From an uncultured Acidobacteriaceae bacterium (GTDB lineage Bacteria; Acidobacteriota; Terriglobia; Terriglobales; Acidobacteriaceae): 64,000 bases of DNA. Location: NCBI GenBank assembly GCA_903911925.1, contig CAIWFH010000011.1:53741-117740 (forward strand). Direction: 5' to 3'. This document shows positions 36,789-44,654 of the stretch, piece after piece. A model generated the notes under the pieces. It saw nothing but the letters and a program-made list of their open reading frames with translations. It was not told the DNA's origin and searched no databases. A program made the translations under genes and the position numbers. The first letter of the stretch is position 1, and the number at the start of each line of letters is the position of its first letter.

Positions 36789-37709
36789 CTACGCCGGCTC
36801 CGCGGTAATGCGCATGGAGATATCGGCGGCTTTGGCCGAGTGAGTGAGCGCGCCGACGCTAATGAAGTCTACGCCGGTCTCGGCGTAGGCACGGATGTTG
36901 CCTAGCACAATGCCGCCTGAGGCTTCGGTGGGAATCCAGCGCACCTGCTGCCCTGTCTCTGGCCGGGCCGCGGTTTCTTTCTTGATGCGCTCCATGGAAT
37001 ACCGGACCTCGTCCGGAGTCATGTTGTCGAGCAGGATGGCTTCAGCGCCGAACTTGAGCGCGTCTTCAAGCTCCTGCCGGGAGCGCACTTCAACCTGCAC
37101 GCGCTGGCCTGCCTTGCGTTGTTCGAGCGCGCGGCAGAGCACGGTGGGCAGTCCGCCGCCCAGCGAAATGTGGTTGTTCTTGATGAGAATGCCGGAGGCC
37201 AGATCGATGCGGTGATTGGTGCCGCCGCCGCACAGCACAGCGTACTTTTCAAGGGCGCGCATGCCGGGCACGGTCTTGCGGGTATCGAGGACATGGGCGT
37301 GGGTCCCGTGGATGGCATCGACATATTGCCGGGTAAGCGTGGCAATGCCGCTGAGGTGCTGCATCAGGTTGAGGATGACGCGCTCGCAGCTGAGCAGCAC
37401 GCGGGCGTTGTGGCGGATGACCGCGACCACCTGGCCATCGTGGACCCGCACTCCGTCGAACATTTCGGGATGGCTGATGACCTCAAAGCGCGTTTGCGCG
37501 TGCGACCGCCGGTCAAGCCGGGCGTAAATCTCAAGGAAGCGCGGCACGGCGCCGAGGCCCGCTACGATCAGTTCCTGGCGAGCCACAATGGAGGCGGTGG
37601 CGCGCAGGTCAGGATCGATGGTGAGGTTGGTGGTGGTGTCGGCGGCGGCCTTGTCTTCAACCAGGGCCTGCTCAAGCAATGCGTCGATGCGGCTGCTTTT
37701 CCAATCCAT
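36789..37709 (-). CDS. nadC: Nicotinate-nucleotide pyrophosphorylase (carboxylating)
   Basis: 306 residues from an ATG. EDKAAADTTTNLTIDPD, LNLMQHLSGIATLTRQYVDAI, LDTRKTVPGMRALEKYAVLCGGGTNHRIDLASGILIKNNHIS and VEVRSRQELEDALKFGAEAILLDNMTPDEV are the standard landmarks (quinolinate and PRPP binding). It converts quinolinate and PRPP to nicotinate mononucleotide in NAD synthesis. No nadA or nadB is in the window. It lies on the minus strand just after valS with a 31-bp gap, so readthrough is likely. Confidence 0.95.
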   Translation of the reverse strand: MDWKSSRIDALLEQALVEDKAAADTTTNLTIDPDLRATASIVARQELIVAGLGAVPRFLEIYARLDRRSHAQTRFEVISHPEMFDGVRVHDGQVVAVIRHNARVLLSCERVILNLMQHLSGIATLTRQYVDAIHGTHAHVLDTRKTVPGMRALEKYAVLCGGGTNHRIDLASGILIKNNHISLGGGLPTVLCRALEQRKAGQRVQVEVRSRQELEDALKFGAEAILLDNMTPDEVRYSMERIKKETAARPETGQQVRWIPTEASGGIVLGNIRAYAETGVDFISVGALTHSAKAADISMRITAEPA

Positions 37710-37740
37710 AAGGCGGTTGTCAGTTCTCAGTGGTCAGTGG

Positions 37741-40620
37741 TCAGTTCCTGGGCAGAGTTGCCAAAGCCGAACGGGCCTTGTCGAGAAGTGCGCGCGTTTC
37801 TGCTTCCTGCTTCTTCAGCCCTTCGACAACCTGGGCGGGGGCTTTGGCCAGGAAGCTCTCGTTTCCAAGCTGCCGCTCTGCCGATGCCAGGCCCTTTTCA
37901 TAGTGGACGATATCCTTGGCCAAACGCTCACGCTCGGCGGCGACGTCGATGGTGCGTTCGTAGATTACGGCGACATCGAAGCTGGGCGTGGAATGGCTGG
38001 AGAGTCCGGCGGTGATTGCGCTTACGAAGCGGAGTTCGCTTACCTTGGCCAGGCGCTCGACCATGGTGCTGTTGGCGGCGATAACGGCCTGCGCTTGAGG
38101 ATCGATGCGAACCTCAACCGGGGTGGAGGCTTTTTCTTCGACGCCGATTTCCTTGCGCAATGCGCGTACTTCAACGATGAGGCTCTGCACAAGGGCCATT
38201 TGGGACAACGCAGACGCATCTGTGGCCGCTTCGACCGCCTGCGGGTATTGCGTCAGCGCGATCGACTTGGCAGGCGGCTTTTCGTCGTAGAGCGCATACC
38301 AGATTTCTTCCGTGATGAACGGCATAAAGGGCGAAAGCAGCCGCAACGCCGCTTCAAAGACTGAAACCAGCGTGGTGAGCGCGGCCTTGGTCTGCGCCTT
38401 GTCGGCGGTTTCTGAGAAGTCGAGGCGGAGCTTGACGATTTCGAGGTACCAGTCGCAGAAGCTGCCCCAGAAGAACTGGTAGATGGTGTTGGCGGCTTCG
38501 TCGAAGCGGTAGTCGTGGAGCGACTGGTTGACCCTGGCCGCGGTGGCGTGCAGTTCTGCCACAATCCAGCGGGCTTCGAGCGGCGCGTCTTCGGCAACAA
38601 CGGGCATGGAGCCGAGCGCGGCCGGATCGACGGTGATGCCGATTTCGGCGGCGCGGTCCACATTCATAAAGAGGAACCGGGCGGCGTTCCAAATCTTGTT
38701 GGCGAAGGCGCGGTAGCCCTCGGTGCGAGCCACGTTGAAGGCGATGTCGGTGCCCGGGGAGGCCATGCTGGCCAGCGTGAAACGCACCGCGTCGGTTCCG
38801 TATTGCTTGACGATCTCGATGGGGTCAACCACGTTGCCTTTGGTCTTGGACATCTTCTCGCGATTTGCGTCGCGGACGAGGGCATGGATGTAGACCTCGC
38901 GGAATGGCACCGATTCGGCGAGAGGGCGCGGGCTTCCGTCGGGCATGGGGACTTCGCCCGAGAACCAGCAGCCCATCATGATCATGCGGGCTACCCAGAA
39001 GAAGAGGATGTCAAAGCCCGTGACGAGAAGGCTGGTGGGATAGAAGGCGTCGAAATCCGCGCGATCTTTCCGGTTTTCCCCGGTCCCCAAGTGCGATCGA
39101 CCGGGGGCACCCAGTGTTTGGTGGGTCCCTGCGAAATTCGGCCAGCCAAAGACGGAGACCGGCAGCAGGCCGGAGGAGAACCAGGTATCGAGCACGTCGG
39201 TCTCCTGCGTAATCTTCTCTGACCCGCAGTGGCTGCATGCGGTTGGATCTTCGCGGGCGACGGTGATTTTGTGGCAAGTGGCGCAGTGCCACGCGGGGAT
39301 GCGGTGGCCCCACCAGAGTTGGCGCGAGATGCACCAGTCGTGAATGTTCTCCATCCACTCGAGGTAGACCTTCTCATACTGCTGCGGCACAATGCGGATG
39401 GCCTTGTTGCCTGCGGCGTCGGGTTTCACGGCGGCGATGGCCTTGTCGGCCAAGGGCTGAATCTTGACGAACCACTGCGTAGACAGGCGCGGCTCGACAA
39501 CAGTCTTGCAGCGGTCGCAGTGGCCCACGTTGTTGGTGTGGTCCTTGATGCCGGCCAGGAGCCCCTGCTCTTCGAGGTCGGCGACAACGCGCTTGCGCGC
39601 CTGGTAGCGATCGAGTCCGGAATAAGCGCCGCCTTCGGCGTTGATCAGGCCCGCGGAGTCCATCACGTTGATGGATGGGAGATGGTGGCGTTCCCCGAGG
39701 GCGAAGTCGTTTGGATCGTGAGCCGGCGTCACCTTGACCGCGCCGGTGCCGAAGTCGAGGCTGACCCACTCGTCGAGAATGATGGGGATTTCGCGGTTCA
39801 TCAGCGGCAGGCGAAGCTTCTTGCCGTGCAGATGCAGGTAGCGCTCGTCTGCAGGATGGATGGCTACGGCGACGTCGCCGAGCATGGTTTCAGGGCGCGT
39901 GGTGGCTACCGTCAAAAACTCGCCGGAATCCTTGCCGTCGGCGCCGATAACCGGGGCCCCCGCGGACCGGTCTTCGTCCGTGGGGTGGATCACCGGGTAC
40001 CGGATCTCCCACAGGTGGCCTTTTTGCTCTTCATGGACCACTTCCAGGTCGCTGATGGCGGTTTGGCAGCGGGGGCACCAGTTGACGATGTAGGCGCCGC
40101 GATAGATGAGCCCCTGCTCGTGCAGGCGGACGAAAGCCTCGCGCACTGCCACGGAGAGGTTCTCGTCCATGGTGAAGTATTCACGCTGCCAGTCGACGGA
40201 GGCGCCGAGGCGCTTCATCTGGCCGAGGATGGCTCCGCCGTAGTGGCGGCGCCACTCCCACACGCGCTCGACAAAGGCTTCACGGCCCATCTGCTGGCGG
40301 GTTTTGCCTTCGATGACAATTTGCCGCTCGACCAGCATCTGGGTGGCGATGCCGGCGTGGTCGGTTCCCGGAATCCACAAAACGCGGTCGCCGCCCATGC
40401 GCCGCCAGCGGATGAGGATGTCGCTCTCAGCGTGCTCGAACATGTGCCCCATGTGCAGGTTGCCGGTGACGTTGGGCGGGGGTAGCAGGATGGTGAAGGA
40501 CTGGCTTGAGGCGGAGGCGTCAGGGGCAGACTGAGCGAAGAGGTTCTCGCGCACCCAATATTCGGCCCAGTGATCTTCAATGGCGGTGGGGTCGTAAGCT
40601 TTTGGCAGGTCGTGAGGCAT
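37741..40620 (-). CDS. valS: Valyl-tRNA synthetase carrying a repeat-derived in-frame insertion
   Basis: 959 residues from the ATG at 40618-40620. HIGH is seen as NLHMGHM (about residues 55-60), KMSKS as KMSKTKGNVVDP, the editing CP1 domain lies between, and a C-terminal coiled coil (ERLAKDIVHYEKGLASAERQL) closes the protein. The synthetase charges tRNA-Val and is essential. Between VFGWPNF and ADFDAFYPTSLLVTG, where other ValS proteins have only a few residues, there are about 25 extra residues including GAPGRSHLGTGEN from residue 504. These are the direct translation of a REP-like palindrome at 39072-39111. The frame is open through it, so the enzyme must tolerate the loop. Confidence 0.95.
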   Translation of the reverse strand: MPHDLPKAYDPTAIEDHWAEYWVRENLFAQSAPDASASSQSFTILLPPPNVTGNLHMGHMFEHAESDILIRWRRMGGDRVLWIPGTDHAGIATQMLVERQIVIEGKTRQQMGREAFVERVWEWRRHYGGAILGQMKRLGASVDWQREYFTMDENLSVAVREAFVRLHEQGLIYRGAYIVNWCPRCQTAISDLEVVHEEQKGHLWEIRYPVIHPTDEDRSAGAPVIGADGKDSGEFLTVATTRPETMLGDVAVAIHPADERYLHLHGKKLRLPLMNREIPIILDEWVSLDFGTGAVKVTPAHDPNDFALGERHHLPSINVMDSAGLINAEGGAYSGLDRYQARKRVVADLEEQGLLAGIKDHTNNVGHCDRCKTVVEPRLSTQWFVKIQPLADKAIAAVKPDAAGNKAIRIVPQQYEKVYLEWMENIHDWCISRQLWWGHRIPAWHCATCHKITVAREDPTACSHCGSEKITQETDVLDTWFSSGLLPVSVFGWPNFAGTHQTLGAPGRSHLGTGENRKDRADFDAFYPTSLLVTGFDILFFWVARMIMMGCWFSGEVPMPDGSPRPLAESVPFREVYIHALVRDANREKMSKTKGNVVDPIEIVKQYGTDAVRFTLASMASPGTDIAFNVARTEGYRAFANKIWNAARFLFMNVDRAAEIGITVDPAALGSMPVVAEDAPLEARWIVAELHATAARVNQSLHDYRFDEAANTIYQFFWGSFCDWYLEIVKLRLDFSETADKAQTKAALTTLVSVFEAALRLLSPFMPFITEEIWYALYDEKPPAKSIALTQYPQAVEAATDASALSQMALVQSLIVEVRALRKEIGVEEKASTPVEVRIDPQAQAVIAANSTMVERLAKVSELRFVSAITAGLSSHSTPSFDVAVIYERTIDVAAERERLAKDIVHYEKGLASAERQLGNESFLAKAPAQVVEGLKKQEAETRALLDKARSALATLPRN
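39072..39111 (+). repeat. REP-like palindrome inside valS
   Basis: GGTTTTCCCCGGTC (39072-39085) and GACCGGGGGCACC (39099-39111) match the asymmetric family form seen at the RAYT right end. It is read in frame on the minus strand as part of valyl-tRNA synthetase, with no stop or shift. Confidence 0.88.
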
Positions 40621-40767
40621 ATTTTTCCCGGATGAGCCCCGGCAATCTGCGGAAAACCCCACTGTACAGAGGGTTTTAGGCGAGGGGACCACCCCTAACT
40701 TTAGCAGAAACCGGCAGGCAGGCAGATTCGACGGTCAGAAACCGCCGGGCAGGGCGTTGCCAACGAA

Positions 40768-40796
40768 AAGGCCGCACCGGGTGAGGGTGCGGCCTT
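40768..40796 (-). terminator. Rho-independent terminator of the bamD-like gene
   Basis: On the minus strand an 11-bp stem AAGGCCGCACC / GGTGCGGCCTT with a 7-nt loop is followed by TTCG after a short T-run. It lies about 25 bases beyond the stop of the bamD-like gene and before valS. Confidence 0.82.
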
Positions 40797-40818
40797 GGGG
40801 CAAACTGTATTGCTTAAC

Positions 40819-42315
40819 TTAGAACGGGTTTATTTTTCCGAGACCCTTCTTCTTTTTCTTCCTGCTGGAGGACTCGTCGCTCAGATCGGCCTTGGGAGCC
40901 TTTTTCTTTTTCCCGGCGGCAACGGGCTGAGCGGATGCGGCGCCGGGCTTGATTTCATTGACCTGCTCGGGGGCCGATGCGGGCTGTTCAGCCGCGGGGA
41001 CTTCGGTCTTGGAAGGACCAACCGACGGGATGACCGCATTGGGATCAGCGGCAGGGCCAGCGCCATTGGGCGCGCTCACGATGGAAACGCCTACGCCCGT
41101 TCCGCCTGCGGGCGCCCCACCCTGTAATGGCGCCTCGGAAGGCTGATCGCTGCGCGGCGGCTCATTGGGGCCGGTAGGCGTAACCGCTCCGCTGGGCGAA
41201 GCAGGCCTGCCGGCGCGGGCCGCGGCCTCAAACAGCGCGATGTTTTCCTTGGTAAGGGTGGGAGCCAGAGTCCGCTTGGGGTCGTCGAGGCTGGGTTCGC
41301 CTACGTGCACCGCCTCAACCACGGCGGGCCCGTGCCGGATAAGGTCGAAGGTTTTGTCGGTAAAGCGCAGGGGCTGCCTGCTGCGCTCTTCAGCGTCATT
41401 TTCGGCCGCCTGTTCAGGGGTGGCTTCGGGAATGGGGCGATTCATGGCCACCAGCCGGTCACGCGCGTCCTCAACATGCGGCGCCATTGGGTAGCGGGTG
41501 ATCACCCTAGCGTAAGCAGCTGCGGCCTTGTTCTGGTAAATGGCACGCATCCGCTCCTTGATAGCGGGCGGGAGACCTGGCGCAATCTGGATGGTGTGGG
41601 CCTCGCCGGCATAGGCATCGCCAATGCCCAGAAGGACCTGGTCGCTCTTGGAGTAAAGCGGATAGGTATCGGAGACAGTCTGCAGCCGGGCAACGGCGGC
41701 GTTGAAGTTTTCGCGGCTCCCGTAATAGAGGCCGATCTGCGCTTCGCGTTCGGCCAAAACTTCCTGCACGTCGCGCAGCTTCTGCTTGGCGCGCGGCACC
41801 AGGGACGAGTCGGGGAACATGTTGATCATCGCCCGGTATTCTCGCTCGGCGTTTTGCGCATTGGTGTAATCGCGGTCGGGCTTCTCCATCTGCTCGTAGT
41901 AGATGTCGCCCACCTTCATCTGCGCCTCAGCCGCTTCAGGAGCCTGGGGGAAGAAGGTGATGAAGTCCTTGTATTCGGCTTCAGCCTGGGTCAAAGCAGC
42001 GGCACCGCCCTCTTTGAACCATGTATCGCCGACCGCAAGCTTGGCGCGCATGCGGTATTCCGAGTCGGGATAGGTGTTGAGCATGGTCTGCAGATCGAGC
42101 CGGGCCACGTCAAAACGGTTCCTCTTCATGGCCGCCATGGCCTTGTCAAAGAGTTCCCTGTCAGGCTGTTTGGAGGCGACATTTGCCAACGGATTGGCGC
42201 TCAAGTCCTCGTGTTTCTTGTGCTTGGGCTTCTTTGTCCTGGCCTCGGCCGAGACCCCGGCAAGCACCAGAACCGCCAGCGCGACCGCGGCAAACTTCAT
42301 CAACAACCGGTTCAT
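40819..42315 (-). CDS. BamD/YfiO-like TPR lipoprotein-family protein with long C-terminal tail
   Basis: 498 residues. A signal peptide (KFAAVALAVLVLAGVSAEA) has no lipobox Cys. Then TPR repeats typical of BamD follow (DKAMAAMKRNRFDVARLDLQTMLNTYPDSEYRMRAKLAVGDTWF; AEAEYKDFITFFPQAPEAAEAQMKVGDIYYEQ; YRAMINMFPDSSLVPRAKQKLRDVQEVLAEREAQIG). From about residue 340 the chain becomes Pro/Ala/Gly-rich and ends in a strongly basic RKKKKKGLGK tail. The TPR part suggests a role in outer-membrane protein assembly with BamA. The missing lipobox and the extension are unusual and may mean a different anchoring mode. Confidence 0.82.
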   Translation of the reverse strand: MNRLLMKFAAVALAVLVLAGVSAEARTKKPKHKKHEDLSANPLANVASKQPDRELFDKAMAAMKRNRFDVARLDLQTMLNTYPDSEYRMRAKLAVGDTWFKEGGAAALTQAEAEYKDFITFFPQAPEAAEAQMKVGDIYYEQMEKPDRDYTNAQNAEREYRAMINMFPDSSLVPRAKQKLRDVQEVLAEREAQIGLYYGSRENFNAAVARLQTVSDTYPLYSKSDQVLLGIGDAYAGEAHTIQIAPGLPPAIKERMRAIYQNKAAAAYARVITRYPMAPHVEDARDRLVAMNRPIPEATPEQAAENDAEERSRQPLRFTDKTFDLIRHGPAVVEAVHVGEPSLDDPKRTLAPTLTKENIALFEAAARAGRPASPSGAVTPTGPNEPPRSDQPSEAPLQGGAPAGGTGVGVSIVSAPNGAGPAADPNAVIPSVGPSKTEVPAAEQPASAPEQVNEIKPGAASAQPVAAGKKKKAPKADLSDESSSRKKKKKGLGKINPF

Positions 42316-42384
42316 ACGACCTCATTGCGGTAGCGGCCCACTGGGCCAACCACCATTCAATAGTACTTTTCCTATTTTACCCGG

Positions 42385-43053
42385 TTACTGGCCTGCGGCT
42401 TTTCGAGCAGCATCCAGCATGGCGCGTGCGTCCCGCTCCGGTTGGCCCGCGCCGAAAACGGCATTGCCGGCCACCAGCAGCTCCGCACCCGCTTGGACTA
42501 CGCGGGCCACGGTATCGTGAGCCACGCCGCCGTCCACTTCAATTCTAAATGCCAGGCCCAGATGGCGGCGCAATTCGACCAGACGCCGGATTTTTTCGAG
42601 AGAAAACTCAATGAACGACTGTCCGCCAAAACCGGGATTGACGCTCATGATCAACACGTGGTGAACCATGGGCAGGATGTCGATGATGAGATCAACGCGC
42701 GTGGCCGGATTAAGCACTACCCCCGGCTTCATTCCGTGCTGGGCAATCAACTCGAGCGATCGATGCAGGTGGCGGCAGGCTTCGTAGTGCACGCTGGCCC
42801 AGTCGGCCCCGGCATCGGCGAATGCGGGGATGTACTCGTCGGGATTCTCGATCATCAGGTGGCAGTCGAGCGGCAGCTTGGTGGCTTTGCGCAGGCTCTT
42901 GACGACCGGAGGTCCGAGGGTAATGTTGGGCACAAAATGGCCGTCCATGACGTCTACGTGGATGATTGTCCCGCCGCCTCGCTCAGCGGCGGCCACCTGG
43001 TCTGCCAGATGGGCAAAATCCGAGGACAGAATCGACGGCAGTATCTCTATCAT
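42385..43053 (-). CDS. rpe: Ribulose-phosphate 3-epimerase
   Basis: 222 residues from an ATG. EILPSILSSDFAHL, IHVDVMDGHFVPNITLG, PLDCHLMIENPDEYI, MSVNPGFGGQSFIEFSLEKIRRL and IEVDGGVAHDTVARVVQAGAELLVAGNAVFG cover all metal- and phosphate-binding motifs of this TIM-barrel enzyme. It interconverts ribulose-5-phosphate and xylulose-5-phosphate in the pentose phosphate pathway. It is on the minus strand between the HEAT-repeat pseudogene and the bamD-like gene. Confidence 0.96.
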   Translation of the reverse strand: MIEILPSILSSDFAHLADQVAAAERGGGTIIHVDVMDGHFVPNITLGPPVVKSLRKATKLPLDCHLMIENPDEYIPAFADAGADWASVHYEACRHLHRSLELIAQHGMKPGVVLNPATRVDLIIDILPMVHHVLIMSVNPGFGGQSFIEFSLEKIRRLVELRRHLGLAFRIEVDGGVAHDTVARVVQAGAELLVAGNAVFGAGQPERDARAMLDAARKAAGQ

Positions 43054-43083
43054 TTTGAGGCTTCTCCCTGCCCGGTAAGTGTA

Positions 43084-43665
43084 TCAGCCGTGCAGCTGAA
43101 TCGGCCTGGGTTTGCGGCGCAGGGAGGGTCGCTCAGCCGGTGGCTCAAGGCGGCGCAACAACATGCGGCCGCGAGCGCGCATGGCGGGGGTTCCGGAACG
43201 CGCGAGGATGCGCAGCAAGTCCAGAACCCGGGGCTGCAATGCGATGTCGAGGAGGGCGAGATCGGTCAGCCCGTGCATGGCGCAGGTCTTCACAATCGAG
43301 CTTCGATCTTCAAGGTAAGTTTCAAGAGCGGCGGCCGCGCGGCGGCATTCTGAAACGGAGAGCTTGAGCCGGGGAATGGTCAGGGCAAGGTTCTAACGGA
43401 GCTTGTTCTCGCGGGCTTCTGTCAGCAGACCCAGCAAGGAGGCCCTCCAGGGTTCGAGAATTGACGGTTGTCCGCGGGAAGCTCTTTCCAGGGCATCTGC
43501 AGCGCGATTCACTACTCCCGGGTCCGAGTCCCAAAGGCAATGGATCAGGAGGGGCGCTTTTCGGGGCTTGGCAACGATTAAGGCTGCAATCTCAGGGGCC
43601 CGTCCGACGGAAAGGCGGTGTCGTGCTTCGACGAGCATGGAGCGGATACTCGGGTTAGCGGGCAT
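43084..43665 (-). pseudogene. HEAT-repeat-like gene interrupted by one in-frame amber codon
   Basis: Reading the minus strand from the ATG at 43663-43665, 90 codons are followed by TAG at 43393-43395. The same frame then stays open for another 102 codons to 43084. Sequence on both sides is one continuous helical-repeat protein: ...ASLLGLLTEARENKLR, stop, NLALTIPRLKLSVSECRRAAAALETYLEDRSSIVKTCAMHGL... . A TGG to TAG change (Trp to amber) would explain it. The conserved DRSSIVKTCAMHGLTDLA pattern is HEAT-like. Either the gene is newly dead, the stop is read through, or there is a sequencing error. Confidence 0.75.
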
Positions 43666-43685
43666 CGGATTCTGAATCGCCAGTT

Positions 43686-44501
43686 TCAGTTGGAGAGGCT
43701 TGCAGCCCCCGGCCCTTGAAATGCGTGCACGTCTCCAAAGCTCCCAGGCTTATTGCCGCTTTGAACTGCAATGTCTTCAAAGCCCAGATCGGCCAGGCGC
43801 TTGAGGAGCGCCGGGGTTCGCGACGCATCGTGAAACTCGATGAAGAGGTACCTTATCTTGCGCAACAGTTGGTCAGGGCTCGAAGCAAAAAGATCGTATT
43901 CAGCGCCTTCAATGTCGATCTTGCAAATATCGATCCGTTGATTCGCGAAGTATTTTTCGCAGAGCGCATTGAGCGTGGTGGTCCGAACCGAATCATGAGG
44001 CGCAGAGGAAGCGGCTTGATCGGCAAACATGCCATTGGATGTACCCCCACGACTAGGCTTGAGGAGAATCTCGCTATCCTCGGGCATGCCGCAGACGGCT
44101 GCGTTGATGGCGACAGCGGATTGGCCGAGATTGTTGGCCAGATTTACCCGTAGCCTCAGGCAAGTGAGCGGATTCATCTCCACGGATACAACGCGGTCCA
44201 ATCGAATACCCGCAATCGCCAGCATGAGCGGGAACCCGCCGCCATTTGCGCCGAGATCGAGGACGCGGACTGGCTCCGGCAAGAGAAGCGAAGGCAAGTA
44301 CCTGCGGTACATATCGGTGGCAATGCACTCTCGCGTTCCATTTTCATCGTCGCCGCGGTGATCGACGAGGATATCCATTCCGTGCGTGCGATACACCACT
44401 AATCCGGTCTTGCGGTCGAACACGCGCGCAAGAATCAGCATTGGCCAATTATCAAAAGCGATAATTCTCTGCAAGCCATGGAGTTTTTGCCTTGCCAGCA
44501 T
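43686..44501 (-). CDS. FkbM-family SAM methyltransferase
   Basis: 271 residues from the ATG at 44499-44501, which has GGAGAC upstream; an ATG five codons earlier is also possible. VRVLDLGANGGGFPLMLAIAG is the SAM-binding loop, VVSVEMNPLTCLRLRVNLANN the second strand region, and ICKIDIEGAEYDLFASSPDQLLRKIRYLFIEFHD the family signature. FkbM relatives methylate hydroxyls of natural products or of sugars on surface glycans. The acceptor is unknown and no glycan cluster surrounds it. Confidence 0.87.
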   Translation of the reverse strand: MLARQKLHGLQRIIAFDNWPMLILARVFDRKTGLVVYRTHGMDILVDHRGDDENGTRECIATDMYRRYLPSLLLPEPVRVLDLGANGGGFPLMLAIAGIRLDRVVSVEMNPLTCLRLRVNLANNLGQSAVAINAAVCGMPEDSEILLKPSRGGTSNGMFADQAASSAPHDSVRTTTLNALCEKYFANQRIDICKIDIEGAEYDLFASSPDQLLRKIRYLFIEFHDASRTPALLKRLADLGFEDIAVQSGNKPGSFGDVHAFQGPGAASLSN

Positions 44502-44654
44502 AGTGTCTCCGACCATCGATTTCAGGCATTTACTACACCCTTTTTATCATCCGGATCATTGAATTCCGGTAACTTCCTATGCCTGAGTTCGGATTGGACG
44601 ACGGCCCGTCGTCGAATTTGCATTGACCCGGAGCCGGGATGCAGGCGCAAAATC

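Noticed and set aside
39229..40485. Plus-strand open frame of over 400 codons opposite valS
   Set aside because: Antisense shadow caused by high G+C; valS motifs are unambiguous on the other strand.
43393..43395. TAG as a pyrrolysine codon
   Set aside because: No pyl genes or PYLIS-like structure seen, and HEAT-repeat proteins are not known to use pyrrolysine.
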